Assembly (NCBI RefSeq): GCF_014236795.1
Contig: NZ_CP049017.1
Coordinates: 1,528,001 to 1,592,000, forward strand
DNA from: Xanthomonas theicola
GTDB taxonomy: Bacteria; Pseudomonadota; Gammaproteobacteria; Xanthomonadales; Xanthomonadaceae
DNA: 64,000 nucleotides
Reading direction: 5' to 3'
The notes under the pieces were generated by a model that made no database searches, was not told the DNA's origin, and worked only from the letters and a program-made list of their open reading frames with translations. Below, piece by piece: positions 37,607 through 48,679 of the stretch (its first letter is position 1; the number at the start of each line of letters is the position of its first letter). Position numbers and translations under genes: made by a program.

Positions 37607-40045
37607 ATGTCGTACCCGTTCGCCAAGCCGCTGAGCCTGGCCATCGCCCTGGCCCTGTCGGCCCCCGCCCTGGCGCAGCAAGCCGATCCCGGCACCGCGA
37701 CCAACCTGGACACGGTGATCGTCACCGGCACCCGCGCCAGCGGCCGCACCGTGCTCGAGTCCACCGCCCCGGTCGACGTGCTCAGCGCCGAGGACATCCG
37801 CAAGGCCGGCGTGGTCAACGGCGAGCTGGGCAGCGCGCTGCAGGCGCTGCTGCCGTCGTTCAACTTCCCGCGCCAGTCCAACTCCGGCGGCGCCGACCAC
37901 ATCCGTGCCGCGCAGCTGCGCGGGCTCTCGCCCGACCAGGTGCTGGTGCTGGTCAACGGCAAGCGCCGCCACACCTCGGCGCTGGTCAACACCGACAGCA
38001 AGATCGGCAAGGGCACCACCCCGGTGGACTTCAATGCGATCCCGATCAGCGCGATCAAGCGCATCGAAGTGCTGCGCGACGGCGCCGGCGCGCAATACGG
38101 CTCGGACGCGGTGGCCGGGGTGATCAACGTGATCCTCGACGACGATCCGGACAGCGGCGCGCTGGAAGCCAGCTTCGGCGCCAACCACACCGACGTGAAG
38201 CCGATCGACCGCACCCTCACCGACGGCCGGACCAGCTACGCCAGCGCCAAGGTCGGCACCGGCCTCGGCGAGGACGGCGGCTTCTTCAAGGTCGGCCTGG
38301 AGCTGAAGAACCGCGAGGGCACCAATCGCGCCGGCTACGACCAGATCCCGTCCTTCGAGGCGCAGACCCCGGCCAACCTGGCCCTGGCCGGCAAGCGCAA
38401 CTACGTGCTCGGCGACGGCGCCAGCAAGGACCTCAACGCCTGGATCAACGGCAAGCTGCCGTTCGGCCAGGCCAGCGAGTTCTACTTCTTCGGCACCTAC
38501 AACCAGCGCGACACGCAGGGCGCCAACTACTTCCGCTATCCCGACAGCGACGCCAACTGGACACAGGTTTACCCGAACGGCTACCGCCCGGTGTCGCTGG
38601 GCGAGAACCGCGACCAGCAGGGCGTGGCCGGCGCGCGCGGGCAGTGGGGCGACTGGGCGTACGACGCCAGCCTGGACTACGGCCGCAACGACTTCACCTA
38701 CCGGCTGAAAAACTCGCTCAACGCCTCGCTCGGCCCGGACAGCCCGACCCGCTTCAAGACCGGCGACTACGCCTTCGCGCAGAGCGTGGCCAACCTGGAC
38801 CTGAGCCGCAGCTTCGACGCCGCCGGCGCCACCCACACCGTCGGCAGCGGCGTGGAGTTCCGCCGCGAGCACTACCGCACCCGTCCCGGCGACCCCGCCA
38901 GCTACGCCGCCGGCGCCTACACCGACCGTCCCACCGGCGCCCAGGCCGGCGGCGGGCTGACCCCGCAGGACGCGGCCGACCTGTCGCGCAACGTCGCCAG
39001 CGTCTACACCAGCCTGTCCAGCCAGTTCGGCGACACGTTCTCCACCGACCTGGCCGCGCGCTACGAGCACTACCAGGACTTCGGCGGCGAGCTGACCGGC
39101 AAGCTGGCCGCGCGCTACGAATTCGTGCCGGCGTTCGCGCTGCGCGGCGCGATCTCCAACAACTTCCATGCGCCGTCGCTGAGCCAGATCGGCTACCAAG
39201 CCACCTCCACCGGCTACGACGCCTCCGGCCAGCTGCTGCAGGGCCGGTTGCTGTCGGTCAACAACCCGATCGCGCAGGCGCTGGGCGCACGCGACCTGAA
39301 GCCGGAGAAGTCGGTCAACTACAGCCTCGGCTTCACCAGCCGCGTCGGCGCGCACTTCGACCTGTCGCTGGACCTGTTCCAGATCGACATCGACGACCGC
39401 ATCGCGCTGTCGGAGGACATCAGCGGCGACGCGCTGACCGCGTTCGTGGCGCAGAACTTCGGCGTCACCGGCCTGCAGAGCGCCAGCTTCTTCGTCAACG
39501 CCGCCGACACCCGCACCCGCGGCGCCGAACTGGTCGGCAACTGGCGGCAGGGGCTGGGCGACGGCCAGCTGCAGCTGACCGGCACCTGGAGCTACGCCAA
39601 GACCGAGCTGAAGAACCTGGTCGCCACGCCGGCGCAGCTGCTGGCGCTGAACCCGGACTACGTGCTGTTCGGCGCGGAGGAGCGCAACACCCTGACCGAC
39701 GCCGCACCGCGCACCCGCGCCCAGTTCGCGGCGAACTGGAGCAACGACCGCTGGGCGCTGCAGACCCGCCTCAGCCGCTACGGCAGCGCCACCCGCGTGT
39801 TCGACTTCGGCGACGGCTACGTGCCGCGGCAGACCTACGGCGCCGAGTGGCAGCTCGACGCCGAGGTCGAGTACCACCTTACCGCGCAGTGGAGCGTGGC
39901 GCTGGGCGGGCAGAACCTTACCGACAACTACTCCGACCGCTCCAACAGCGACATCTCCTATTTTGGCAACCTGCCCTACGACGTGCTGTCGCCGATCGGC
40001 AGCAATGGCGCTTACTACTACGGGCGGGTGCGGTTGGCTTTCTAG
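37607..40045 (+). CDS. TonB-dependent receptor
   Basis: 812 residues from ATG 37607 behind AGGAG. Signal peptide LSLAIALALSAPALAQQ, TonB-box-like LDTVIVTGTR, plug domain (about 45-160, IEVLRDGAGAQYGSDAVAGV with the VINVIL motif) and a 22-strand barrel ending YYYGRVRLAF. The gene is complete. Ligand unknown; no Fur box was seen upstream, and receptors of this type also import plant carbohydrates in xanthomonads. IS remnants begin right after the stop. Confidence 0.88.
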   Translation: MSYPFAKPLSLAIALALSAPALAQQADPGTATNLDTVIVTGTRASGRTVLESTAPVDVLSAEDIRKAGVVNGELGSALQALLPSFNFPRQSNSGGADHIRAAQLRGLSPDQVLVLVNGKRRHTSALVNTDSKIGKGTTPVDFNAIPISAIKRIEVLRDGAGAQYGSDAVAGVINVILDDDPDSGALEASFGANHTDVKPIDRTLTDGRTSYASAKVGTGLGEDGGFFKVGLELKNREGTNRAGYDQIPSFEAQTPANLALAGKRNYVLGDGASKDLNAWINGKLPFGQASEFYFFGTYNQRDTQGANYFRYPDSDANWTQVYPNGYRPVSLGENRDQQGVAGARGQWGDWAYDASLDYGRNDFTYRLKNSLNASLGPDSPTRFKTGDYAFAQSVANLDLSRSFDAAGATHTVGSGVEFRREHYRTRPGDPASYAAGAYTDRPTGAQAGGGLTPQDAADLSRNVASVYTSLSSQFGDTFSTDLAARYEHYQDFGGELTGKLAARYEFVPAFALRGAISNNFHAPSLSQIGYQATSTGYDASGQLLQGRLLSVNNPIAQALGARDLKPEKSVNYSLGFTSRVGAHFDLSLDLFQIDIDDRIALSEDISGDALTAFVAQNFGVTGLQSASFFVNAADTRTRGAELVGNWRQGLGDGQLQLTGTWSYAKTELKNLVATPAQLLALNPDYVLFGAEERNTLTDAAPRTRAQFAANWSNDRWALQTRLSRYGSATRVFDFGDGYVPRQTYGAEWQLDAEVEYHLTAQWSVALGGQNLTDNYSDRSNSDISYFGNLPYDVLSPIGSNGAYYYGRVRLAF

Positions 40046-40046
40046 G

Positions 40047-40200
40047 CTGTTCAGTCCCGGCATTGGATGGATCGGGGCGACCTTGAACCGGCCGGGTTCG
40101 GATGTCCACTGTTTGCGAATGAATTCGTACGGCGTCAGCCCCTTCAGGGTCTTGCGCCTGCGGCCGAAGGTGTAGGCATCGATGAAGTCGGCTAGGTGCT
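40047..40200 (-). pseudogene. C-terminal remnant of an integrase-core (IS481-like) transposase
   Basis: On the minus strand the sequence reads HLADFIDAYTFGRRRKTLKG, LTPYEFIRKQWTSEPGRF and a PIHPMPGLN tail, which is the characteristic end of these transposases. The rest is missing; an IS3 remnant in the opposite direction abuts it. Confidence 0.75.
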
Positions 40201-40925
40201 GGCGCAACTGCGCGTGATCGTCGTGCGCAAGGTATGGAAGCAGTTGCTGCGGGAAGGCCGGCAGATGGCGCGGTGCACGGTGGCGCGGCGGATGCGCCGG
40301 CTGGGCCTGCGTGGCGTGGTCGGTGGCAAGCCAGTGAAGACCACGCACAGCGAAGGCGCCGCCGTGTCCGCTGGACCGGGGGAACCGGCAGTTCCAGGCC
40401 GACCGGCCGACCGCGCTGTGGGTGAGCGACTTCACCTAGGTCTCGACGTGGCAGGGCAGGGTGTCCGTGGCGTTGGCGCTCGACGTGTCCGCGCGGCGGA
40501 TCGTGGGCTGGCAGGCGTCGGGCTCGATGACCACGGACCTCGCGCTCGACGCCCTGGAACAGGCGCTGCACGCGCGGCAGCGGGAGGGCGTACTGATCCA
40601 CCCCTGCGACCGCGGTTCGCAGTCTGTGAGCATCCGCGACAGCGAGCGGCCGACCGAGGCGGATCGAGCCGTCGGTGGGCCGCGTGAGCGATTGCTATGA
40701 GCGCGAAGCCTGCCCTTGGGGCACACCGCGCTGGCCGAGACGATCGATGGCCTGTACAAGGCCGAGGGGATCCACCGCCGATCGTGGCGCAAGCGCGAAC
40801 AGGTGGAGCTGGCCACGCTGGACTGGGTGCACGGGTTCAACCACAAACCACGGCTGGGGCCGATCGGGCACGTCCGGCCAGCGGAAGCCCAAGCGCTTAC
40901 CCTCGGCAGCAAGCCGCTCAGGCCA
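40200..40925 (+). pseudogene. IS3-family OrfB remnant, multiple frameshifts
   Basis: Pieces in different frames: VRKVWKQLLREGRQMARCTV and ARRMRRLGLRGVV (40220-40320), SVALALDVSARRIVGWQASG through LDALEQALHARQREGVLI (40461-40600), and GHTALAETIDGLYKAEGIHR to LDWVHGFNHKPRLGPIGHV (40716-40880). Together they cover the HTH_21 and most of the rve integrase core of an IS407-type OrfB. Frameshifts and lost residues make it dead. OrfA is absent. Confidence 0.82.
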
Positions 40926-41135
40926 AGGCGGCCTGACTCAAACCAAACGGCCTCCAAGAAAGTCGGGGCGGTTCAAATTGGTTTACCATTCCGACCATCA
41001 TCGATGCGGAACTTCGGGTGGCCCGCGGCGACGCCGGCCGAGCGTGCGACATGAGCACTACCTTCGCCCCAGCATGAAACCTCGCCCAAGGCTGTCCGAG
41101 CAGGCGTCCTTGTGGCGCCTTCTTTGTATCCCGTG

Positions 41136-41163
41136 CCTTGCGCCGCCGGCTTGCGGCGCAAGG
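41136..41163 (+). promoter_or_regulatory. stable hairpin in the thrS leader
   Basis: CCTTGCGCCGC, loop CGGCTT, GCGGCGCAAGG: an 11-base perfect stem ending 44 bases before the thrS start. No T tract follows, so it is not a terminator. It could be an operator-like structure for translational autoregulation, as known for E. coli thrS, but no anticodon-like mimicry was demonstrated. Confidence 0.5.
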
Positions 41164-41207
41164 CGGGAGACGCCCGATCCGCACCGCTCCTTTCCTTGCC
41201 GAATCCC

Positions 41208-43112
41208 ATGATCACGATCACGCTCCCCGACGGCAGCCGCCGCGAATTCGAACACCCCGTCAGCCCCATTGACGTGGCCCGGTCCATCGGCCCGGGCCTG
41301 GCCAAGGCGACCATCGCCGGCCAGATCGACGGCCGCCTGGCCGATGCCAGCGACATCATCGACCACGACGCCACGCTGCGCCTGATCACCGCCAAGGACG
41401 AGGAGGGCGTGGAGATCATCCGCCATTCCTGCGCGCATCTGGTCGGCCATGCGGTCAAGCAGCTGTATCCCGAGGTCAAGATGGTGATCGGCCCGGTCAT
41501 CGCCGAGGGCTTCTATTACGATATCTACAGCGAGCGCCCGTTCACCCCCGAGGACATGGCGGCGATCGAGGCGCGCATGGGCCAGCTGATCGCGCAGGAC
41601 TACGACGTGGTCAAGAAGGTGACCCCGCGCGCCGAGGCGATCGAGGTGTTCAAGGCCCGCGGCGAGGACTACAAGCTGCGCCTGATCAAGGACATGCCCG
41701 ACGACGTCACCGCGATGGGCCTGTACTACCACCAGGAGTACGTGGACATGTGCCGCGGCCCGCACGTGCCCAATACGCGCTTCCTCAAGGCGTTCAAGCT
41801 GACCCGCATCTCCGGCGCCTACTGGCGCGGCGACGCCAAGAACGAGCAGCTGCAGCGCATCTACGGTACCGCCTGGGCCGACAAGAAGCATCTGGATGCC
41901 TACATCCTGCGCATGGAGGAGGCGGACAAGCGCGACCACCGCAAGATCGGCAGGCAGCAGGGCCTGTTCCACCTGCAGGAAGAGGGCCCGGGCCTGGTGT
42001 TCTGGCATCCCAAGGGCTGGTCGATCTGGCAGGTGGTGGAGCAGTACATGCGCAAGGTGTACCGCGACAGCGGCTACGGCGAGGTGCGCTGCCCGCAGAT
42101 CCTGGACGTGTCGCTGTGGCAGAAGTCCGGCCATTGGGACAACTACCAGGACAACATGTTCTTCACCGAGTCGGAGAAACGCACCTACGCGGTCAAGCCG
42201 ATGAACTGCCCCGGCCACGTGCAGGTGTTCAACCAGGGCCTGCACAGCTACCGCGACCTGCCGGTCCGCTACGGCGAGTTCGGCGCCTGCCACCGCAACG
42301 AGCCGTCCGGTGCGCTGCACGGCATCCTGCGCGTGCGCGGCTTCACCCAGGACGACGGCCACATCTTCTGCACCGAACAGCAGATCGAGGCCGAGGTCAC
42401 CGCGTTCCACCAGCAGGCGCTGAAGGTGTATGCCGACTTCGGTTTCGACGACATCCAGATCAAGATCGCGCTGCGCCCGGAAAAGCGCCTGGGCGAAGAT
42501 GCGACCTGGGACAAGGCCGAGGCCGCGCTGCGCGCCGCGCTCGGCGCTTGTGGCGTGGAATGGCAGGAGTTGCCGGGCGAGGGCGCGTTCTACGGTCCCA
42601 AGATCGAGTACCACCTGAAGGACGCGATCGGCCGTACCTGGCAGCTGGGCACGATGCAAGTGGATTTCATGATGCCCGGCCGCCTCGGCGCCGAGTATGT
42701 GGACGAGCACAGCCAGAAACAGCATCCGGTCATGCTGCACCGGGCCATCGTCGGTTCGATGGAGCGTTTCATCGGGATTCTGATCGAGCACCATGCCGGT
42801 GCGTTCCCCGCTTGGCTGGCGCCGGTGCAGGCGATGCTGATGAACATCACCGATGCCCAGGCCGGCTATGTGGACGGCGTGCGGAAACTCCTTGCAAATC
42901 AAGGGTTCCGCATCCAGGCTGATTTGCGGAACGAAAAAATCGGCTATAAGATTCGCGAACACACGCTGCAGCGGGTGCCTTACCTGCTGGTAGCGGGCGA
43001 CCGCGAGAAGGAAAACGGCGCCATTGCAGTACGTACGCGATCGGGGGAGGATCTGGGAACCATGTCGGTTGCCGCCTTCGCCGAACGGTTGCTCGCCGAG
43101 CAGCTGGCGTAA
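41208..43112 (+). CDS. thrS: threonyl-tRNA synthetase
   Basis: 634 residues from ATG 41208 ([18 protein letters not shown]), the usual TGS-domain start. Order: TGS (1-61), editing domain with [20 protein letters not shown] (the HxxxH site) to about 240, class II catalytic core (260-530, [10 protein letters not shown] carrying the zinc cysteine, [11 protein letters not shown]), and the anticodon-binding domain (535-634). Complete. It leads the thrS-infC-rpmI-rplT-pheST-ihfA block conserved in gammaproteobacteria. Confidence 0.98.
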   Translation: MITITLPDGSRREFEHPVSPIDVARSIGPGLAKATIAGQIDGRLADASDIIDHDATLRLITAKDEEGVEIIRHSCAHLVGHAVKQLYPEVKMVIGPVIAEGFYYDIYSERPFTPEDMAAIEARMGQLIAQDYDVVKKVTPRAEAIEVFKARGEDYKLRLIKDMPDDVTAMGLYYHQEYVDMCRGPHVPNTRFLKAFKLTRISGAYWRGDAKNEQLQRIYGTAWADKKHLDAYILRMEEADKRDHRKIGRQQGLFHLQEEGPGLVFWHPKGWSIWQVVEQYMRKVYRDSGYGEVRCPQILDVSLWQKSGHWDNYQDNMFFTESEKRTYAVKPMNCPGHVQVFNQGLHSYRDLPVRYGEFGACHRNEPSGALHGILRVRGFTQDDGHIFCTEQQIEAEVTAFHQQALKVYADFGFDDIQIKIALRPEKRLGEDATWDKAEAALRAALGACGVEWQELPGEGAFYGPKIEYHLKDAIGRTWQLGTMQVDFMMPGRLGAEYVDEHSQKQHPVMLHRAIVGSMERFIGILIEHHAGAFPAWLAPVQAMLMNITDAQAGYVDGVRKLLANQGFRIQADLRNEKIGYKIREHTLQRVPYLLVAGDREKENGAIAVRTRSGEDLGTMSVAAFAERLLAEQLA

Positions 43113-43175
43113 GACAACCCCGATGCGGGCGGAGCCTCCGTCCGCGTCGGTCCGATTCCCCTGGGAGATTGCAAC

Positions 43176-43700
43176 ATCAGTACCCCTGACAACAAACAGA
43201 ACCGCAAGAACCAAGAGATCCGCGTCCCGCGCGTCCGCGTGATCGGCGCGGACGGCGAGATGGTCGGCGTGTTGACCCGCGACGAAGCGCTGGCGCTGGC
43301 CGAAGAGGATGGGCTCGACCTGGTCGAGATCCAGCCGCAGGCCGATCCGCCGGTCTGCAAGATCATGGACTTCGGCAAGTTCAAGTTCGAGCAGCAGAAG
43401 AAGGCGAACGAGGCCAAGAAGAAGACCAAGCAGGTCGAGATCAAGGAAATCAAGTTCCGTCCGGTCACGGACGAGGGCGATTACCAGATCAAGCTGCGCA
43501 ACATGCGCCGTTTCCTCGAAGAGGGCGACAAGGTCAAGGTCAACATCCGCTTCCGTGGCCGCGAGATGAGCCACCAGGAGCTCGGTCGCGAAATGGCGTC
43601 CCGGATCGAGGCCGACCTCGGCGAAGACATCGTCATCGAATCGCGTCCGCGCCTGGAAGGCCGGCAGATGGTGATGATGATCGCGCCGAAGAAGCGCTGA
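43176..43700 (+). CDS. infC: translation initiation factor IF-3, AUC start
   Basis: 174 residues. No ATG or GTG gives a full N-terminus; the reading [20 protein letters not shown] is preceded by ATC at 43176, 8 bases after GGGAG. The first in-frame ATG, 43239, would remove the conserved [13 protein letters not shown] strand. IF-3 genes are known for rare AUU/AUC starts that allow IF-3 to repress its own translation by rejecting non-standard start codons, so AUC is the sensible choice. N-domain 1-75, linker [21 protein letters not shown]-domain to MIAPKKR. Follows thrS by 63 bases. Confidence 0.93.
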   Translation: MSTPDNKQNRKNQEIRVPRVRVIGADGEMVGVLTRDEALALAEEDGLDLVEIQPQADPPVCKIMDFGKFKFEQQKKANEAKKKTKQVEIKEIKFRPVTDEGDYQIKLRNMRRFLEEGDKVKVNIRFRGREMSHQELGREMASRIEADLGEDIVIESRPRLEGRQMVMMIAPKKR

Positions 43701-43838
43701 CCGCAGCAAGTCAGGATCGCGCGGCCGTCCATGTGCGGGCGCGCGGCCGCCCCGGGCGCCTGCTGGTGACTTCGCGTTCCCCTATCGGCGTCTGGATCGC
43801 TGCGCTTGAGGCGTGGCTGCCGATCGCGCAGCCTTTTT

Positions 43839-43875
43839 CGAGTCCCGAGTCCCGAGTCCCGAGTCCCGAGTCTCG
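43839..43875. repeat. CGAGTCC heptamer array between infC and rpmI
   Basis: Five tandem units (CGAGTCC four times, then CGAGTCT). Related arrays occur at 36862-36892, 45872-45900 and 45942-45970. Confidence 0.85.
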
Positions 43876-43912
43876 ACGCCATCGTCTGTCCGGCGGGATC
43901 GAAATGCATGAT

Positions 43913-43941
43913 TTGCAAGGCATTCCAAGCCCTGGCATAAT
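43913..43941 (+). promoter_or_regulatory. sigma-70 promoter of rpmI-rplT
   Basis: TTGCAA, 17-base spacer, CATAAT, located about 160 bases before rpmI. The long leader between this promoter and rpmI is where L20 autoregulatory structures sit in E. coli; no specific structure was proven here. Confidence 0.7.
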
Positions 43942-44097
43942 GCGCGGCCCGGTTCGCCGGGTTTGCCGTTCGCGCGGCAACAGGACCCGCCCGGATCCTT
44001 CGAGGATCAAGGGCTTACAAGCCGGTACGGGCACGGATGGAAAGCGTGGCGCCGCCACCGCCCTGACCAGTGACAAAACACCCTCAAGGACATTGCA

Positions 44098-44295
44098 ATG
44101 CCCAAGATCAAGACCAACCGGGCGGCGGCCAAGCGGTTCCGCAAGACCGCCTCCGGCAAGTACAAGGCCGGCCACGCCAACCGTAGCCACATCCTCACCA
44201 AGAAAGCGACCAAGCGAAAGCGCAACCTGCGGCAGACGAACCATGTTCGTGCCGAGGACGCAGGCCGTCTTGACCGTATGCTTCCTTACCTCTGA
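44098..44295 (+). CDS. rpmI: 50S ribosomal protein L35
   Basis: 65 residues, [20 protein letters not shown], full family length, ending in [24 protein letters not shown] precedes the ATG. Very basic small protein of the large subunit. Followed 10 bases later by rplT, the standard pair. Confidence 0.98.
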   Translation: MPKIKTNRAAAKRFRKTASGKYKAGHANRSHILTKKATKRKRNLRQTNHVRAEDAGRLDRMLPYL

Positions 44296-44305
44296 GGACT
44301 GAACC

Positions 44306-44665
44306 ATGGCTCGAGTAAAACGTGGCGTCCAGGCGCGCCGCCGGCACAAGAAAGTTCTGAACCTGGCCAAGGGCTACTACAATGCCCGCCGCAAGGTCTT
44401 CCGCGTCGCCAAGCAGGCGGTGATCAAGGCGCAGCAGTACGCCTACATCGGCCGTAAGCAGAAGAAGCGCAATTTCCGTTCGCTGTGGATCACCCGCATC
44501 AACGCGGCGGCCCGCATCAACGGCCTGAGCTACAGCCGTTTCATGAACGGCCTGCTCAAGGCCGGCATCACCCTGGACCGCAAGGTGCTGGCGGACATCG
44601 CCGTGCACGACGCGCAGGGCTTTGCCGCCTTGGCTGAGAAGGCAAAGGGCGCGCTGGCGGCATAA
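44306..44665 (+). CDS. rplT: 50S ribosomal protein L20
   Basis: 119 residues, [20 protein letters not shown] with the RNA-binding basic N-terminus, then [20 protein letters not shown] and [19 protein letters not shown]. Needed for early 50S assembly and, in many bacteria, represses its own operon. Complete; a terminator-like hairpin follows. Confidence 0.98.
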   Translation: MARVKRGVQARRRHKKVLNLAKGYYNARRKVFRVAKQAVIKAQQYAYIGRKQKKRNFRSLWITRINAAARINGLSYSRFMNGLLKAGITLDRKVLADIAVHDAQGFAALAEKAKGALAA

Positions 44666-44740
44666 TGCAGGTCCCTCTGCAACGGCCCGCACATCCATGC
44701 GCGGACTGTTGAACAACAGCAGGGAAAGAGCAGACATGCA

Positions 44741-44769
44741 GGGGAAGGGCGCGAGTCCTTCCCCTTTTT
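44741..44769 (+). terminator. Rho-independent terminator/attenuator before pheS
   Basis: GGGGAAGG, loop GCGCGAGT, CCTTCCCC, then TTTTT. A strong stem with a T5 tract between rplT and pheS. In E. coli pheST is controlled by attenuation, but no Phe-rich leader peptide is visible here, so plain termination with partial read-through is the simpler view. Confidence 0.8.
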
Positions 44770-44839
44770 GCGTTCTGGGCATCCCGATTGCGGGATCGAT
44801 CCTGTCGCGGGATCCGGACCGGGTGATCGGCTGAAGTGA

Positions 44840-45862
<1,023 letters not shown>

Positions 45863-45871
45863 GTTCCGTTC

Positions 45872-45970
45872 GGGACTCGGGATCCGGGACTCGGGACTCG
45901 TGGAAGCTTCGGCGTTCCGCCTGTTCGCGAGTTCTGGCATCCGAGTCCCGAGTCCCGAGTCCCGAGTCCC
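45872..45970. repeat. inverted heptamer arrays between pheS and pheT
   Basis: GGACTCG-type units at 45872-45900 face four CGAGTCC units at 45942-45970 across a 41-base centre. The transcript can fold into a long GC hairpin within the pheS-pheT message, 10 bases before the pheT start. Confidence 0.85.
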
Positions 45971-45979
45971 GGAAAAACC

Positions 45980-48358
45980 ATGAAATTCTCTGAAAACTGG
46001 CTGCGCAGCCACGTTCCCACCCAGGCCTCGCGCGACGAGTTGGCCGCGACCCTGACCGCCATCGGCCTGGAGGTCGAGCAGCTCACGCCGCTCGGCGAGT
46101 CGCTGCAGCAGGTGGTGGTGGCACGCATCGTCGCCGCGGCGCCGCATCCGCAGGCTGACCGGTTGCAGGTTTGCCAGGTCGATGCCGGGCAGGGGGAATT
46201 GCTGCAGATCGTCTGCGGCGCGCCGAACGCGCGCGCCGGGCTGGTCGCGCCGCTGGCGCTGGTCGGTGCGCAGGTCGGCGGTATCGCGATCAAGGCGGCC
46301 AAGCTGCGCGGCGTCGAGTCCAACGGCATGTTGTGCTCGGCCAAGGAACTGGGCCTGGACAGCGACGTGTCGGGTCTGTTCGAACTGCCCGACGACGCGC
46401 CGACCGGGCAGGCGCTGGCCGAGTACCTGGGCCTGCCCGACGCCAGCATCGAGATCAAGCTGACCCCGAACCGCGCCGACTGCTTCGGCGTGCGCGGCAT
46501 CGCCTACGACGTGGCGGCGGCCTGCGGCAGCGACGTGCTGCCGTTCGCGGCCGCGCCGGTCGCCGTCGCCAGCGCGCGCCGGCTGGAGGTGCGGCTGCAG
46601 GCCGGCCGCGCCGCGCCGCGCTATTGCGGCCGCGTCGTCGAGGATCTCGACCCGGCGGCGAAGACGCCGTTGTGGATGGCCGAGCGCCTGCGTCGCAGCG
46701 GCGTGCGCCCGGTATCGCTGCTGGTCGACATCACCCAGTACGTGATGCTGGAGCTGGGTCAGCCGATGCATGCCTTCGACCTGGACACGCTGCGCGGCCC
46801 GGTCGGCGTGCGCCGCGCGCGCGCCGGCGAGACGCTGACGCTGCTCGATGGCCGCAACGCGGCGCTCGACGACGACTTCCTGGCCGTCACCGACGGCGAC
46901 CGCGTGGTCGCCCTGGCCGGATTGATGGGCGGCCACGACACCCGCGTCACCGATACGACCCGGCATGTGTTCCTGGAGGCCGCGCATTTCGCGCCGGCCG
47001 CGATCATGGGCCGCGGCCGCAAGCTCGGCCTGCATACCGATGCCGGCCATCGCTTCGAGCGCGGCGTGGATCCGGCGCTGCCGCGGCCGGCGCTGGAACT
47101 GGCGACGCGGCTGGTGCTGGAGTTGGCCGGCGGCCGCGCCGGCCCGGTGGTCGAGGCTGAGTTGCTCGAGCACCTGCCGGCGCCGGCGCCGATCGCGCTG
47201 CGCCGCGCGCGCATCGTACGCGTGCTCGGCATCGAGATCGCCGATGCCGAGGTCGAGCGCATCCTGCGCGCGCTGGGCATGGAGGTCGCCGCGGCCGCCA
47301 CTGGCTGGCAGGTCACCGCGCCGAGCCGCCGCTTCGACATCGCCCTGGAAGAGGACCTGATTGAGGAACTGGCGCGCATCCACGGCTACGACCGGCTGCC
47401 GACCACGCTGCCGGGCGGCGCCTCGCGCATCGCCATGGGCAGCGAAACGCAGTTGGACGAAGTGAGCGTGCGCCGCCAACTGGTCGCGCGCGCGATGCTG
47501 GAAACCATCAACTACGCCTTCGTCGATGCGGCCCTGCTGGACCAGTGGGGCCTGGATGCCGGACGCGTGGCGCTGGCCAATCCGCTCAGCGCCGAACTGG
47601 CGGTGATGCGCCCGTCGCTGTTGCCGGGCCTGGCCGCGGCGCTGGGCCGCAACGTCGCGCGCCAGGCCGGCCGCGTGCGCCTGTTCGAACTGGGCAAGGT
47701 CTTCGCGGCCGCGCCGGCCGCCGGCGCCGCGCCGTCGGAGACGCAGCGCGTGGCCGTGGCGGTGTGCGGCGATGCCGACGCACTGCAGTGGGGCCTGCCG
47801 GCGCGCAAGGTCGATTTCCACGACCTCAAGGGCGACCTGGAGGCGCTGGCCAGCGCCGCTGGCGCACGCCTGGAATACCGTCCGTCGGCGCGCCCTTTCG
47901 CGCACCCGACCCGGTCGGCCGACGTGTACCGCGACGGCGCGCTGATCGGCTGGATCGGCCAACTGCACCCGCGGCTGTTGCAGGCGCTGCAGATCGACGC
48001 GGATATGCTGGGTTTCGAGTTGGATCTGGCACCGCTGGCCGCGCGCGCGTTGCCGCGCGCCGCCGCGCTGTCGCGGTTCCCGTCGGTGCGCCGCGACTTG
48101 GCCTTCCTGGTGCCGGAGGTGGTGGCCTGGGCGGCGCTGGCGCACAGCGTGCGCGGTGCGGTTGGGCCGCTGCTGCGCGAGGTGGTGCTGTTCGACCGCT
48201 ATGTCGGCCCCGGGGTCGAGGCGGGTTTCAAGAGTCTCGCTATGGGCTTGATTTTGCAGGACAGCTCGCGCACTCTGACGGATCGCGATGTGGATGCAGT
48301 GGTCGCCGATGCAGTGGCGGCGTTGGCGCGCGAACACGATGCGCGGATTCGCGGCTGA
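45980..48358 (+). CDS. pheT: phenylalanyl-tRNA synthetase beta subunit
   Basis: 792 residues, MKFSENWLRSHVPTQASRDE, the usual length. Order: N-terminal fold, tRNA-binding OB domain (about 40-150, HPQADRLQVCQVDAG), B3/B4 editing domain (210-390), B5 (400-475), catalytic-like core (480-690) and the FDX-ACB domain (700-792, SRFPSVRRDLAFLVPE). Pairs with PheS. The N-terminal ribosome site (CGGAAAAACC) is weak and lies within the repeat-derived hairpin region. Confidence 0.98.
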   Translation: MKFSENWLRSHVPTQASRDELAATLTAIGLEVEQLTPLGESLQQVVVARIVAAAPHPQADRLQVCQVDAGQGELLQIVCGAPNARAGLVAPLALVGAQVGGIAIKAAKLRGVESNGMLCSAKELGLDSDVSGLFELPDDAPTGQALAEYLGLPDASIEIKLTPNRADCFGVRGIAYDVAAACGSDVLPFAAAPVAVASARRLEVRLQAGRAAPRYCGRVVEDLDPAAKTPLWMAERLRRSGVRPVSLLVDITQYVMLELGQPMHAFDLDTLRGPVGVRRARAGETLTLLDGRNAALDDDFLAVTDGDRVVALAGLMGGHDTRVTDTTRHVFLEAAHFAPAAIMGRGRKLGLHTDAGHRFERGVDPALPRPALELATRLVLELAGGRAGPVVEAELLEHLPAPAPIALRRARIVRVLGIEIADAEVERILRALGMEVAAAATGWQVTAPSRRFDIALEEDLIEELARIHGYDRLPTTLPGGASRIAMGSETQLDEVSVRRQLVARAMLETINYAFVDAALLDQWGLDAGRVALANPLSAELAVMRPSLLPGLAAALGRNVARQAGRVRLFELGKVFAAAPAAGAAPSETQRVAVAVCGDADALQWGLPARKVDFHDLKGDLEALASAAGARLEYRPSARPFAHPTRSADVYRDGALIGWIGQLHPRLLQALQIDADMLGFELDLAPLAARALPRAAALSRFPSVRRDLAFLVPEVVAWAALAHSVRGAVGPLLREVVLFDRYVGPGVEAGFKSLAMGLILQDSSRTLTDRDVDAVVADAVAALAREHDARIRG

Positions 48359-48379
48359 GATGTAGGGGATAGCAGGGCA

Positions 48380-48679
48380 ATGGCGTTGACCAAAGCGGAA
48401 ATGGCCGAACGGTTGTTCGACGAAGTCGGGCTGAACAAGCGCGAGGCCAAGGAATTCGTCGATGCTTTCTTCGATGTGCTGCGCGATGCGCTGAAACAGG
48501 GCCGGCAGGTGAAGCTGTCCGGCTTCGGCAACTTCGATCTGCGTCGCAAGAACCAACGGCCTGGTCGCAATCCCAAGACCGGCGAAGAAATCCCGATCTC
48601 GGCGCGGACGGTGGTGACTTTCCGACCGGGACAGAAGCTCAAGGAGCGAGTGGAGGCTTATGCTGGACCCGGGCAGTAA
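48380..48679 (+). CDS. ihfA: integration host factor alpha subunit
   Basis: 99 residues, [20 protein letters not shown], with the DNA-bending arm [20 protein letters not shown] including the intercalating proline of RPGRNP. Forms the IHF heterodimer with IhfB. AGCAGGGC precedes the ATG. Overlaps the following MerR gene by 20 bases, standard downstream of pheT. Confidence 0.98.
   Translation: MALTKAEMAERLFDEVGLNKREAKEFVDAFFDVLRDALKQGRQVKLSGFGNFDLRRKNQRPGRNPKTGEEIPISARTVVTFRPGQKLKERVEAYAGPGQ

Noticed and set aside
44694..44834. PheL-type attenuator leader peptide before pheS
   Set aside because: The small frame spanning the hairpin contains a single Phe codon and no Phe run, so classical attenuation is not supported.
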